Source: Rhizomys pruinosus
Lineage: Eukaryota; Chordata; Mammalia; Rodentia; Spalacidae
Assembly: GCA_009823505.1 (NCBI GenBank)
Contig: VZQC01006595.1
Coordinates: 956,472-1,020,471, forward strand
Direction of reading: 5' to 3'
DNA: 64,000 nt
The notes under the pieces are model-generated. The model did no database searches. It was given only the letters and a program-made list of their open reading frames with translations, and had not been told where the DNA came from. Both the position numbers and the translations under genes were made by a program. Each line of letters starts with the position of its first letter. Within the stretch, counting starts at the first letter, position 1. Below are positions 23,990 through 36,979 of the stretch, piece after piece.

Positions 23990-24232
23990 GGGGCTGGAGA
24001 GATAGCCTAGCAGTTAAGAGCACCGACTGCTCTTGCAGAGGACCCGGGTTCGATCCCCAGCACCCACATGGCGGCTGAGAACCGTCTGTAACTCCAATTC
24101 CAGGAGAACTCCAGTTCCAGGGGAATCCGAGACCCTCTTCTGACCTCCGCGGCATTGCACGACACGGGTGCGCAGACCTACATGCAGACAGTACATTCAT
24201 ACACATACAAAAATAAATAAAATTAAAAAAAA
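23990..24232 (+). repeat. B2 SINE, young 'GATAGCCTAG' type
   Basis: Perfect target duplication AAAATGTCTTG (23979-23989, 24233-24243); duplicated internal block; 'ccgagaccctc' variant. Confidence 0.95.
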
Positions 24233-24699
24233 AAAATGTCTTGAGGACGATCCTTCCAGAAAGTATGGAGCCACCAGAGGCAGGCACATTCAATTCTGCT
24301 GCACAAGAGCAAGACCACAGGGCTAATAAAGGCAAATGGGAACTGGGAGACTGGTGGGACTAAGATGGGCTAGAAACTGAGTGAGGGAATGGAAGGGTTG
24401 GGATGACACACATGAGGAACAGAGAGGTGTGAATGCTTCTTGCTAAGAGGAGAAAGAGACTCAGAGAGGTGGAGATATCTAAGGATGTGGGAGAAGGGTT
24501 CCAAGCACGGCCTGGCCTCACTGAGGCGATGATTTCATAGGCATCTCCCCCATTTCTTCTCAAGCCAGTACCCCTACCCACAGCTCGAAGGGTCTAGGCC
24601 AAGCAGGTGTTGACAGGGGAGAGAGAGAGGGCCTTCTGGGCTAGGACCCCAAGGCTGGCATAGTGCCAGCTTAGGGAGGAGGGGGCTTAGAGGCCCAAC

Positions 24700-24870
24700 C
24701 CTTGTCAGTATCCCGGGCCGGCACTTCGGAGGCAATTAGCAGCCCAGCTGAGCTAATCCCCCGCCTGGCAGGGCCAACACAAACAGGCCCAGGCCGGGTG
24801 TATACTCACCTCCCTGTTTGCTGAGGGGGCCAGTGGTCCGCCAAAAACAACATTAGTAACCCAGGGCTTA
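24700..24870. promoter_or_regulatory. Candidate conserved element downstream of Wnt4
   Basis: Repeat-free block with GCAATTAGC (24732-24740), TAATCC (24754-24759), an NFI-like TGGCAGGGCCAA (24766-24777), ACAAACAG and TGTTTGC forkhead-type sites and CATTAG. Density of homeodomain and forkhead cores is the only evidence. Confidence 0.3.
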
Positions 24871-27705
24871 CTCTAGGTTAAAAGCAGGACGGGGCCTTGC
24901 TGAAGGGCTGACAGTGCCCAACAGAGCATGCTCTGGCCAGGTGCCCTTGCTGCCCCAGAAAGACAGCCACTGTTCCCAAGCCTTAGGCCAGCAGGAAAGA
25001 GGAAGCTGGACACAAGGAGCCATGCATTCTGATTCAGCACAACTCCACCCATGCCACCTGTGACGGAGAAGGACTGTGCCGTCCTGGCTAACCCCACAGC
25101 TGAGGCCAGCAGGAGCTGGACCCTCTGGTATGGCCCGAGGATGTAGGCTCCACGCTAGACTGAGGAACCAAGAGCCAATTCAGACTGGACCCCTGGCTTC
25201 AAAAAGCTCACTGTCTTAGCAGGGCACCAAACTGGACCGTGAAGCACAGCCCAAACCCAGCCCCATCAGCATCCTCCTGACCTGATAAGGTGGAGGTTGA
25301 ATACCCAAGACAAAATGCAAAGGGGGACCCATGAGAAGAAACAAGCAGCAACCCACAGGGTGGTAAATGGAGACAAGTGCCCAGGAAGACTCTGTCACAA
25401 ACTGACCTGGATCAGGGAGTAGCTGTTCAGTCAACTTAATCAGCTCAGCCCTTTTCATACACCCCACTTGATTCCAGACATTTCACCTTCATCAGCACTA
25501 CTAAGCCTGGGTTTTATCTTTTTTCTGACCAAGCCCTCTATCCTCAGTTCTGTTCCTTATCATATATCTAAGAATCCCCTCTCTTTAGTGCCCACCCCCC
25601 CACTCCCTCACCCTAGGACTCCTGGGAGGAACAATGGAGTCTGAATAATGATAGCCTCCTTGGAGTTTCTACTTAGGAAACTTAACAGCCATGCCTTTAA
25701 GTAGGTCAGGTCCCCTCAGGTCACTGAGCTATAATCAGTGCTCAATACTACCATTTTCAGAGCTCCTCATCCACTGTGGATCAGGCCTGTACTCCGAACC
25801 ACCATTATCTGTCACAGGCACAAGTGATCGGCTGAACATAAATATTTCCCGTCAGACAAGCCAGCTCATCATAGGCAAGTGTTATGATTTATCTGCACCC
25901 TAAGCTAAAAACTGAGACCTGAAGAAGGGGAGAAGCTAAGGACAGAGTCCAGGGCTTCTGGTTTCTGATCAGGCTGCAGTGTGCACCAGAGCCCCTTCCC
26001 AATCCCACCAGGCTCTCTAATTCCTCTATATGCCAATGGTCCACTTTTGATGCTTCCTAGCCAGGGGACCCCAGAGCCTTGAGCCCACCTTCTCCCTGCA
26101 ACATGCAAATATCTAACCCTGGCTGGGTAGAGTAAACTGTCTCTGTAAGGGAACCTAGGGTTGCTTTCTCCTCAGTGTAGAGGGTGAGGATAGCAGACTC
26201 ACACTGGTAGGGCTGATAAAGCCATAGCAGTAAACAGCAGTCCTCCCAACCCCCAACCCTAGATGGCAGACTTCAGGCCCTGCTCCAAGCCTGCCACATG
26301 GATGTCAGGCTCCTGCCCACAGTAGATGGGGACTGACAACCCCTGTTGGGCCACCACACACACCTGGCTCTAGAACATTCAGCCTGGATCAAGGTATAGC
26401 TGAAGAGGTGAATCCTTTTCTTTCAATTCAACCAAATGAGGTAGTTTTCAAAATGATCTTTTTCTGGGAAACTGAAGAAAGACAAACGGTATAAACACAC
26501 AAAAACAAGCAGAGACCTCAGCAGGGCTGACTTTAACCAGCACCTAAGCAGAGCCATAGAGACATACTGTCTGCTCACAGCTCTGAGGCCAGCAGGTTGT
26601 GGAACCTGAAGCCAGCCAGTAACCTGAAAAGCAGATGCGGGCCATGCAGAGCCAAGCCAGAGTCAGCCAGAGCAGGCCTAATCTAAAGCCTCGCCCTCCC
26701 TGTTCTCACCTTCTACCTTTCTGGCTGAAGATGACCAAGTGAGGACTCCTGGGAACATGCTTCATGGCCTGGGAAGGCCCACAAGGATGCAGAGGCTGGT
26801 CATTAGCCACCACCTTGGTTCTTTTCTTAAAAGTCAGAAGTATGTGGTGGCACTATAGGTTTCTGACTACACAGGTTTAGCAGGCAGAGGACCTTCTGGG
26901 TCTCCCTTCTCCTTCAATCTTCTCATCCCTCCTCCTCCCGGCACCTCCTACAGGCTGGACTTCCTACCCCCATCCACTTCTTAGATAGCACCTACAGCCT
27001 GTTAGACACTTCAGGGATGGCTGATGGTTATCGCCTGCCCTTCTGATTCATCACTGAAGCAGCCAAACGGATGTGGAGCTTCTATGAATGCAGGCTGATC
27101 CAGAAAGAAGCTGAGAGCAGGGGCAGTTCCAGTCATTCAAATCCGAATTGGACATGAAAAGGGAACCTGAGAGTCTGAGAGCTGAAGCTACACAGATCTG
27201 GGTGTGTACCTCTTCTAGCCTTGCCCTGGCCAAGTGACCTCAGACAGGTTAATCCATGTAACTCTCAGTCATCTCAAAGAGTTCTTATGAGAACTGAACC
27301 ATAATACAGGTAGGTATTAGTTCCCTCTCCTATAGACTTTTGCCCTAGGCCATGGACTCTCCCCTCCCATTCAGGCTTCAATGGTGTATGCCATACTTGT
27401 ATCCTGATCTCCTCTTAGAATGCAGGGTGTATTCAACATAGCATGTGACTACTGGTCCTCAAGCTGCTCAGATGTTCATTTTCAGCCACAGCAGGCCTCA
27501 GTCTAGAAAAGAGATCCTACCATGTGGAGGGGACCAGGAATGACTCCCACCCTACATGCCCTAAAGTCATATGGCTTACCCAGCAGAGGCACAGCTTTAT
27601 AAGCGAGAGGTTCTCAACCTGAACACATAGCTCCTGCCTGAGACAGAAAACCTCAGCCCTGCCCACTCTGACATTTCAAAATGTATGTGACTAAACCAAT
27701 AGTGG

Positions 27706-27858
27706 GTTTTTTTTTTTGGGGGGGGGGGTCTTTTTGACACAGGGTCTCCCTTTAGCCCCAGCTGTCCTGGAACTCACTCTGTAGACCAGGCTGGCTTTGA
27801 ACTCACAAAGATCCGCCCGCCTCTGCCTCCCAAGTGCTAGGATTAAAGGCGTGCACCT
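27706..27858 (-). repeat. B1 SINE
   Basis: Reverse B1 with a T11-G11 start; ends AAGGCGTGCACC. Confidence 0.93.
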
Positions 27859-28216
27859 GGACAGGAAGGGTGCTTCCTGTCCATTGGCTACTCTATTGTA
27901 CTCGCCCCCTGGCCAGAGGTGTCTAGTGAGAAAGAGCTCTGGAGTCAATCCCAATTCCAGTATTTTCGAGCTGAGTACATTGGTAAGTCATCTACCTGCA
28001 TCCTCAGAGATAAACTGGAGAAAGAGTGACCACATGAGGAGGACAAAGCATACAAAGCACTAGCATACCGCCCATGCTAGGGCATGGCTATGAGCCATGA
28101 CCATGTCTGTGAATGTGACAGAACGTTCTGAAAACTTCCCACCCCAGATGTCTTAGGTGGGCTCCCCAGACTTGAATGGGGCCCTGTCACAGGTCTGTGC
28201 TTCCTGAGGTTCATGG

Positions 28217-28217
<1 letters not shown>

Positions 28218-28281
<64 letters not shown>
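28218..28281 (+). repeat. (TC)n microsatellite
   Basis: About 32 uninterrupted TC units. Confidence 0.97.
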
Positions 28282-28285
<4 letters not shown>

Positions 28286-28299
28286 GCGCACACATGCAC

Positions 28300-30130
28300 A
28301 CACTACTGTTTATATGTTCATATGCCCTTCAGAGTAAGTTATGGAACTTCAATTTCATGGGGGGAGCATTGAATAAAGGCCAGAAGAACTGAGGCATGAA
28401 GCTAAGGGAAGAACAGCCCAATCGTGTGAAGCAGGAGACAAGTACAAGACAGAGGGAGCTGACAAGAATGGGTCCATTACAGCTTTACAATGCAACAGCT
28501 AGATGGCTGTTAATCCACATCCTCCTTCTCCAGAACAAAACAATCTACGCACTACTCTCCCTAAAACCCAGGACTTAATTCCTCTCCAAGGCCCCAGGAG
28601 AACCTTGGTCTTAGCCTGATCTGTGACCACTGGTCCCTGCATAAAGCCTCCCTGGAGGGCCAGCCCACATGGCTTTGTTATAATGACACCCTGGACTATC
28701 TGACCTATACTGTCTCCCAGCCTCCTCCTCTCTTAAGTTCCTGAAGCCCCAGCCAAAGACAACAGTGTGGGCTTGTTGCTTTGGGGCCCAGAATGGAAGG
28801 CTCCCCAGCACCTGGGAGCAGCTGGACACTGGAACTGAAGGACTCCTCGTGGCTGGTCTCCTCATCCTGTGCCAAGTGCATCTGTAAACAAGCCTTCTCT
28901 GTGGCTCCCTGCAGCTGCTCCCCCAAGGGATCAAAAGTCGGAGAAACGGGCTAGATTGGGGCAGCCTATAGCTTGCAAGTGAGAACTGGGCTGGCAGGGG
29001 CTGCTTGGCCTTAAAGGTGGTCCCTGTATACAGCCAAGCTTTACACTGCTGGCCTTGTGCCTACAGCCTCAAATGGGTTCACCAGTGTCCAGGACTGCTA
29101 TTTTGTGCCAAGCTGCTGGGACCCCATGAGCCATGGGGCTTGTGTCACTGCTGTAGGTCCCACTGTTTTACAAGCTGGCGGGGAGAATGAGCTCGCTGGG
29201 GTGGAGATGCCTGGATGCTAGGCTGTTGTGCGTGATCCTGTTTGCTATAAAACAGCCAGACATTCCTAGGACCTGGAATCACGCCGAGGCCATGGAGCAA
29301 GTCTTCCCTGCCATATATCTCCATGCGGGGGACAGGCCGAGACATCTGAGATAATAAAGACATGACTGTCTTATCCCTGGGGCTTGTCTCCCCCTTTGTC
29401 CTAGGGCTCAGCAGCCAGCCAGTTTAGAAATACCCTCCCCCCTCTCCTGGGAAAGTACAGTTTCATCAGATTCTATAGCCCCTGGGGTGAGCTTCCCAAG
29501 AGCCAGGCCTAGGCCGTACTCCTCCCAGCTCAGCAGAGCAAGAGGTGATCAAGGATCCAGCCTTTAGCAGCACACAGGAGAGAAGATGGGGAGCCAGGTG
29601 GTACACCCTCAAGCCACACCACAGCAAGCTCTATTCTCTGTGCATACATCTCTAGCTCTCACTTGCTCTCCAACAGTGGAACTAACTTTTAGAGATAAGC
29701 AGCAATGATCTTGAGATGAACAGGCTTTTCCAAAGTCACACACCTACCAGGTGCCACAGAGAAACCTTGATCTGTTCTGCTCTGAAGCCACGGCTCCTGG
29801 AGCAACTCTAAAGCTACTTTTTTCTTTTCCTTTTCAGCACACCTCCTTCCTTAGCTTCCAATTTCTCAACCCTAAAGGGGAGGGGAGTCTTCTCTTTAAC
29901 ACCCGAAGGGAAAATTTCATGTAAGGGAGGCAAATCCAAGAAATCAAAGTAGCCTGGGCTCCCGTGAGTCACTTCCACTTCAATCTGACCAAGTGATGAC
30001 AATATCATGTCAACAGAGCAAGTGGCTTCATGAAGGGAACACAGGTGCATGAAAGGAGCTCAAGATGAACCTGGCTCACTTTGTGACCTGGAAGGCTGGA
30101 CCTCGCCTTCTTAACCTCGGAAGCCAGTGG
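28300..30130. other. Intergenic, nothing recognised
   Basis: GC-moderate unique sequence. An AATAAAGA hexamer occurs at about 29352 and a possible MIR near 29690-29770. No exon is supported. Confidence 0.5.
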
Positions 30131-30149
30131 CTATAAAGAGGCATCAGCC

Positions 30150-30391
30150 GTGCTGGAGAGATGGCTTAGCGGTTAAGAGCGCCGACTGCTCTTACAGAGG
30201 ACCCGGGTTCGATCCCCAGCACCCACATGGCGGCCGAGAACCATCCGAAACTCCAATTCCAGGAGAACTCCAGTTCCAGGGGAATCTGACACCCTCTTCT
30301 GACCTCCGCGGCATTGCACGACAAGGGTGCACAGACCTGCATGCAGACAGTACATTCATACACATACAGAAATAAATAAAATTTAAAAAAA
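30150..30391 (+). repeat. B2 SINE, young duplicated-block form
   Basis: Perfect target duplication AAAGAGGCATCAGCC (30135-30149, 30392-30406). Confidence 0.95.
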
Positions 30392-30577
30392 AAAGAGGCA
30401 TCAGCCACTCAAAAGTAAGAGTATTGGGGTACAGAACCTAACAGCCTAGGTTCAGTCTGAGCAATTTTGTGAAGCTCATCTCTAAGCCAGTTTTCTTATT
30501 TGAAAAATAAACACCTGTTCTACCAGCTTCATGGGCCTTCACAAAAATGAACATGAAAACACGACAGCTTTATAGTT

Positions 30578-30740
30578 TTTTTTGTTTTTTTTTTTTATTT
30601 ATTTTTTTATTTTTGAGATAGGGTCTCCCTTTTAGTACCAGCTGTCCTGGAGCTCGCTCTGTAGACCAGGCAGGCCTTGACCTCACAGAGATCCGCCTAC
30701 CGAGTGCTGGGGCTAAAAGTGTGCGCCACCTCGCCCGGCT
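30578..30740 (-). repeat. B1 SINE
   Basis: Reverse B1 after a T-rich tail; lacks part of the 'cctctgcctccca' block. Confidence 0.9.
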
Positions 30741-30969
30741 ACAACAGCTTTACAAACAGATGACACTGCAACCGGAGTGTCTTCCTATTGTTTTCTTTTG
30801 CGTTTCTGATGTCCCCTTCTTGTTTTTCTTTGAATCAAACATCTGAACTCACTAAGTTCAACACCATGCTTGCTTAACATGCATAAAACCCTGATACAAT
30901 CCTAAGCACAGCCCTCCTCCAAAAAAAGTGCCAAGGAGAGGCTCAAACACCTGCTAAAAAGACAGGAGA

Positions 30970-31223
30970 AAGGCTGGAGAGATGGCCTAGCGGTTAAGAG
31001 CGCCGACCACTCTTACAGAGGACCCGGGTTCGATCCCCAGCACCCACATGGTGGCCAAGAGCCGTCTGAAACTCCAATTCCAGGAGAACTCCAGTTCCAG
31101 GGGAATCCGACACCCTCTTCTGACCTCTACCACGGGTGCACCAACCTGCATGCAGACAGTACATTCATACACGTACAGAAATAAATAAGATTAATGAAAA
31201 ATTAATAAATAAATAAATAAAAT
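30970..31223 (+). repeat. B2 SINE, young duplicated-block form
   Basis: Perfect target duplication AAAAAGACAGGAGA (30956-30969, 31224-31237). Lost 'gcggcattgcacga'. Confidence 0.95.
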
Positions 31224-31239
31224 AAAAAGACAGGAGACA

Positions 31240-33115
31240 TAGTAACATCAAACAGTGCAAGCGCAGAGCCAGCTGGCTCCTGGTGTACTGCAGGCCAAGA
31301 CCTGGTGAGGCACAAAAAGGACCAGGGTCTATCAATCTAAACTTTGGGCCCACCTGAGACCCTCTGACTTGAAAGCAGAGCCTCAGGGCTAGAGGTTTAG
31401 CATCCCCTAATTTGATCATTATTTACAGGACCACAGATCTCTCAAGGCCAACTACAGCTTCAGAGCCTAAGCAATCTCCCTGCCTTTTCCACCCTCTGCA
31501 GGCCTTTGCAAACTAGGGAGCCTCTATTCTATTAGGTAAACAACTGCCCTCCTTAGGAGCAAAAGATTGCTAAGCTAAACCAACTCTGAGTGCTAAGCAA
31601 TCCTTTTGCTTCCCTCCTCTGGCCACCCTGGCCCATGAACCACAAGGAGAACATGGAGGACATGTGGTCTACAGGTCTGAATGCATGTTGCCAAGAGTTC
31701 TCTGCTTGCACGCATTCCAACAAGCCCAAGCTTCTCCCCAGCCCTGAAATAAACCAATTCCTGTGAATCCATGTGCATATTTCATTAATCCCTGACAGTC
31801 CAAACTCATTGAGGCTTGTGGGGACAGGACAATATGAAAGACGCTGTCTTGACTACAAGCTCCCAAGAGACAGTCTACACAAGATTCACTCATGATCTTG
31901 GCTTGAGGATTACCTGAGAGGTAACTTCATGAGAATCAAGCAGACTGGGATGCAGGGAATTGGCAGCAATTACTTGAGAATGGGAACCAAGATCCTTGGT
32001 TTTGAGGATAGTTGGGCTTCCCAGAAGTCGTAGTGAGGCTGCAGGCTTATGGAGACAAGACTGAGCACAGGGCTCTTTCAACAGCAATTCTGGAGTCTAT
32101 ACTCTCCAGAGGGCAATGAGAAAACAAACTCAAGAAACCTTGCCCAGGCTTTTCTTGCTGTTTCCCTGCCACCTAGTGGCTGCTCTGAATCATTACAGGT
32201 CCACTTCAAATTCATTTTCTTGGGTCCACAGTGCCATTTAGACAGAGATACTACTGGACATCTGAGCTTCATTACTACACATCTTCACAACACTGCAAGG
32301 TAGGCAGATATCCCTTTTCAATTGGGAAAATGACAACTAACAGAAGCCACCCCAGGCTGCCAACAGTCAAAGAATGTTCTGAAGAACAGTCATTGGGGAG
32401 GGGGCAAGGAATGAAGCAGTGACACAGAGTATGGATGCTCTTGAAAACAGGTTTAGTGAAACAAGCCCAGCACAAAGACTACATAGTATACACGATTCTA
32501 TTTTTATAAAATGTTCAGAAGGGGGAAATGTACAGCTACAGAGACAGACCAGTGGTGAAGGTGCTTTGAGATGAATAGCTCTAGGGCTCAGGGCTTTATT
32601 CTGAGGTACAGGGAATATTCTAAAAATGATCAGTGATAAGTTTTACAACTTTGTGAATAAACTAAAAACCACTGACTTGTATACTTCTGATAAATGAACA
32701 GTATGGTTCATGAATCACATCTCAACACACTTATTATACCCATTATACCCAAAAGGAAAGGGTTGGAACATCCCACTTGTCTTATTAGCTGAGAACCACT
32801 TAGCCTTGTCATTCTCAGCACCAATCACTGGGCCTCAATGGACTGACTCTGTTGCTAAAAATCAGTCCCGTTAAAGCAATCTGCATAGCTTCATGGCCTC
32901 CCTCCACGCCCTGCACAGCCATCTACCTGCAAGAGGACCCTGACATTTGCGTATCCAGCCACTCCAAAAGAAAAATCAAGGCAGAAGTAAGGGCCTCCAC
33001 TCTCTTCACCAGCTGATTCTTTAGACTTGGAATTTTGGACAGGATGTCCTTTTAAATCTCCTTAGGCCATTGAGGGTAGGGGAAATGCTTCCTGTGTTCC
33101 ACATTTTGTACTTAT
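31240..33115. other. Intergenic, nothing recognised apart from a possible MIR
   Basis: MIR-like words at 32240-32340 ('cttcacaacactgcaaggta'). The rest is unique to my eye. Confidence 0.5.
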
Positions 33116-33321
33116 CTTAGAACTACTGTGTCCTGAGGCCTGAGTCAATTCACAAAAGGACTTGAGTAAATACACATGAATGGGAGGAGGTGTTAAAGAC
33201 AGGGTTACATGAAGCCAAGGCTGGCCTTCAACTCTTGATCCTGTTGCCTCTACCTCCCAAGTGCTGGGATTACATACAAGTGTGCACCACCTCACTCAAA
33301 AGTACAAGATACCCTAAAATT
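33115..33321 (+). repeat. Duplicated segment A, copy 1 (contains old B1-like 33190-33297, minus)
   Basis: From CCTGAGGCCTGAGTCAATTC to ACCCTAAAATTGGAA; recurs at 35815-36283 with a B2 inserted. Confidence 0.85.
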
Positions 33322-34229
33322 GGAATACACTGATACTCATAAAATTAAAAATAACAAAAATAAATAGTTTTTGGATTTTTTTAATAGGCTAGAGAGTCAA
33401 CCCTTCTCCAATGGTATTCAAATTTCTTGGCAGCACCCAACTGACCTCCCAGGGGCACACAATCCCTATTTGCTTGTGGGGGCAAGTAGGCAACATCAGA
33501 GAGCAAAACTGATGAGCCTACATGAACCACTGTAGGTCTCATAACACCTTTGTCTCTGTAATGGTGTTCCATTTAAGACTTTGTTTAAAAAAAAAAAAAG
33601 ACACAAATTAGACACCTAACAACCTGGGTCTCCAACACTTCTTTCCAAGTAGTGTTATTACTACTGTGGGAGAAACGAAGACAGAACGCCAAACGGGACT
33701 CACTCAAGTCAAACTGTGTTTACCAGGGCTCAAGGCTCCAGGTGCTAAGGAAAAAGTGATCTTGGAAAAGCTGGCATCCATGACAGTGTGTACAGAACAG
33801 AAGAGGTACATGCGAACTCAGCTCCTAGCACTGACATCACTCTGGCAGGGTAGGGGAGGAATCTTCAGGTTGTGCCACTCTTTAGAGGCGCCAAGCAATG
33901 GACCTAACTCCCCAACACCTACAGTAACATCCTCAAGTAACAAAGAAGGACTTTCTTTTAGGAGTTAAGTGCTTCAGAAATAAGCCCCAAATCCCATTCC
34001 TTCAAGCAGATTAGTCCTCTGAGCTTCATAAAAAGCCAAGATTGGCATCGGAGCTGTAGGGGAGTCTGAAACTCTACACATTGCCTGCACATCTGAACTG
34101 TTCAGAGAGGAGATGTAAAGGGGAGGCTGGATCCCACTCCTGGCAGTGATGAGGGCATCTCACTCATCCAGGAGACTAAGACTAGGAGTCAACAGGTTTC
34201 TCTGGTCCTAATTTGACAATGACAATGGA

Positions 34230-35160
34230 AGTGACAACTACTAACTATCCTCTACTTTAGAGCTGGTACCACCCGCTAAGTGCTTTACATATAAAAATTC
34301 TCCATTCTCAGGCAAACAATTTCTGTTTCACACAGGAAAATATTTAAAGTACTTGCCTAAAGTCAGAGATCAAATTAGTGGCAGACAGTAAGACCCTGTC
34401 ATATTTAACAGGGGGGAAAAATGTAATTCATGGATTAACATATCCAAACATGTGTCTATGCTAAAGTAACCTACCATAACTATTAGTGCTGCTTATATAC
34501 CTATATATCTAATTGCTTATGCTTCATTAGTAGGATCGAAAGGTTATTCCTGGACAAACTGTCAGCCCATGAAAGGAAACAGCCAGAATTGACCAGAGTC
34601 CAAGTCAACAGCTCCAGAGAGAGTGGACTGTTTTACCTCTCATCCACCTGTGCCCCTTTTCTAAGCCTAGGGAACAATCTGCGGAAGAGGGGGCGTGGTA
34701 GAATGTAAGGGCTGCGATTGGGGTGAATGGTGAAACTACAGCAATGTAGTCTGGACACTCATTTGATCAACTTGATTGAACAAACAACCTGTCACCCCCC
34801 ACTGGATGGTGGGGCTGTAGGTGTTTGGGCACAACAGCCTGCAGATAGGTTTTGCATGAAGGATGCTTGTACTCATGGATTATCACTTATAGCTAAAAAT
34901 GAAAAAAAAAACTGAGAGAAAGATGCAGGACAGTTATGGCAGAATGCATGATCTGGGATGGGTGGGGGTGGGGGGGAAGGAAAGGGAAATAAGCCTGAAC
35001 TGAATTGGAAAAATGTATGAAATTCACCAAAGCATCCAATTAAACTTAAATTAAAAAAAAAAAAAAAACAAATTAGTGGCAGAGCCAAATGCTAAGCCTA
35101 AGATGCAATGCAAAGCACAATGCAGTGTAGTTTAACCTCAATCTTTGCATCTGACCAATG
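34230..35160 (+). repeat. MIR element split by a later insertion
   Basis: Left part 34230-34385 ('gtgctttacatataaa', 'acttgcctaaagtcagagat') and right part from 35084 ('gccaaatgctaag') read continuously once the insert and one target duplication are removed. Confidence 0.6.
34386..35068 (+). mobile_element. Probable 5'-truncated L1 3' end
   Basis: Flanked by the 15-bp duplication CAAATTAGTGGCAGA (34371-34385, 35069-35083). Has a purine-rich GGGTGGGGGTGGGGGGGAAGG tract-like stretch and a terminal A run, as in rodent L1 3' UTRs. No ORF2 match is visible, so family assignment is inference. Confidence 0.55.
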
Positions 35161-35518
35161 ACACCAGCCATCCTTGATACCTTCAGGGCTGTCAGTCAGA
35201 TAAAGTCCCATCAGTGAATTTGCTATCAAAACTCAAAAGTGCCTCATGTTCCCTGACCTTCCAGAAAGAAGATGCAGCTGGAGCCAGATTCATCACTCTA
35301 AATTTAGGACAAGCCAAGGGAAGAAGGGAGCCAGGTTTTAGGGCTGGCTTCCCACCCCCTAACCTTGTGTATTCATCCAGACTCAGCCTGGTCACTAAGC
35401 AAACCTCAATCTGCAAATTCTCAGGGGTGCTCTAATGCAAACAGTAACAGCACACTGCCAGATCCAAATCCCAGCTCTCACTCTCAGCTCAAGTTTAACT
35501 GTAACATACCTAATTTCT

Positions 35519-35769
35519 TTTTTTCATAAAATTTTTTCATTTTTTTCTGTGTATGAATTGTATACTGTCTGCTGTAGGTTTGTGCACTCGTGTCCTTGCA
35601 AAAGCCGCAGAGGTCAGAAGGGGTGTCAGAAAAACCCCTCGGAAAGAACTGAAGTGCGGGACGGTTCTCAGCCGCCATGTAGGTGCGGGGATCGACCGGG
35701 TTCCTCTGCAAGAGCGGTCAGCGCTCTTAACCACTAGGCCATCTCTAGGCCCCACCCCTTTTTTTTTCC
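35519..35769 (-). repeat. B2 SINE, indel-rich copy
   Basis: Perfect 16-bp target duplication AACATACCTAATTTCT (35503-35518, 35770-35785), yet many 1-3 base deletions in the body. Confidence 0.9.
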
Positions 35770-35814
35770 AACATACCTAATTTCTATATAGTGCACAAAA
35801 AAAAAAAAATAAAG

Positions 35815-36283
35815 CACTGTCCTGAGGCCTGAGTCAATTCACAAAAGGACTTGAGTAAATACACATGAATAGGAGGAGGTGTTAAAGACAAGGTTACATG
35901 TAGCCAAGGCTGGCCTTCAACTTTTTTTAATTTCTTTTTTTTTTATTAATTTTATTTATTTCTGTATGTGTATGAATGTACTGTCTGCATGCAAGTCTGT
36001 GCACCCGTGTCGTGCAACGCCGCGGAGGTCAGAAGAGGGTCTCGGATTCCCCTGGAACTGGAGTTCTCCTGGAATTGGAGCTTCAGACGGTTCTCAGCCG
36101 TCATATGGGTGCTGGGGATCGAACCCGGGTCCTCTGTAAGAGCGGTCGGCGCTCTTAACCGCTAGGCCATCTCTCCAGCCCCGGCCTTCAACTCTTGATC
36201 CTGTTGCCTCTACCTCCCAAGTGCTGGGATTACAAGTGTGCACCACCTCACCCAAAAGCACCTCAAGATACCCTAAAATTGGA
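35815..36283 (+). repeat. Duplicated segment A, copy 2, with B2 inserted
   Basis: Matches 33115-33321 on both sides of the B2 at 35923-36182. Confidence 0.85.
35923..36182 (-). repeat. B2 SINE, young duplicated-block form
   Basis: Perfect target duplication GGCCTTCAACT (35912-35922, 36183-36193). Confidence 0.95.
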
Positions 36284-36559
36284 AACTCCCCCCACCCCCA
36301 GTGTCGAGACTCAAACCCAGAGCCTTAGGGAGGCTAGGTGAGTGCCCTCCGCTCAGCCACACCCTCAATCCCTTGAGGATACTCTAAGCTATGCAAGGGA
36401 AAATGGCACCTTTCTCTAGTGCTTATCCTAAAGCACTTTCTCCAAAATGCTGCTCCTGAATTCCTGTACTTGAAACTTTTCCCAGTGCTCGCTGGCACTG
36501 GTCACCATGAGATGCTCCACTTAAAACTTCCAGCTTTGTGATTGATCACATTCATTTTA

Positions 36560-36750
36560 CTTCCACACAGGTTAAACCCACAGGTTCCAAAAGCACAAAG
36601 CTCTGACTCTGGCAGGAAGACTTTAAGCAATTCTGAATCAGTCTCTCTCTGTATCATTGTGTAACAATGATTTCCACAGTATCAATTTCATAGGGCTGTT
36701 GTAAACATCAGGGTGGTACACTGAGTTCTCAATCAACAGCTACTATTCAC
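36560..36750 (-). repeat. MIR fragment
   Basis: 'gactttaagcaattctgaat', 'tcatagggctgttgtaaaca' fit reverse MIR. Confidence 0.5.
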
Positions 36751-36979
36751 CAGAAAACCTGTTCCATTTCTTTTGTGTTCCTCAGTAGTGAGGGCAGAGC
36801 ACTCTCAGAGTTTAAGTGTTGCTCCTCCTTTTACTGTGCTCCTTTGTTTAGAGCCTGGAGACCTAGCTCTTCCCACTACACCTGCCCTCCTGTTGTAGTG
36901 GAGCAGGATTCTTGGCCACTCTTCAACATGCTCGACTCTTTGATATGTATTCATATCCTTCCCAACCAGCAATCTTTAG

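Larger units (their letters stand above)
22470..27700. other. Wnt4-Cdc42 intergenic, proximal part
   Basis: No gene supported. Holds a possible MIR at 23320-23430 (-), a GT/CA microsatellite, a young B2 at 23990-24232 and a GC-rich repeat-free block near 24.7 kb. 24.9-27.7 kb shows no recognised repeat apart from possible old fragments. Confidence 0.6.

Noticed and set aside
29340..29370. AATAAA as the end of an unknown intergenic transcript
   Set aside because: A lone hexamer without splice sites or an upstream exon is not evidence.
30166..30408. Many similar 60-110 residue frames (MYCLHAGLCTRVVQC and relatives) across the window
   Set aside because: All are reverse reads of B2 SINEs; the shared wording is the repeat, not a gene family.
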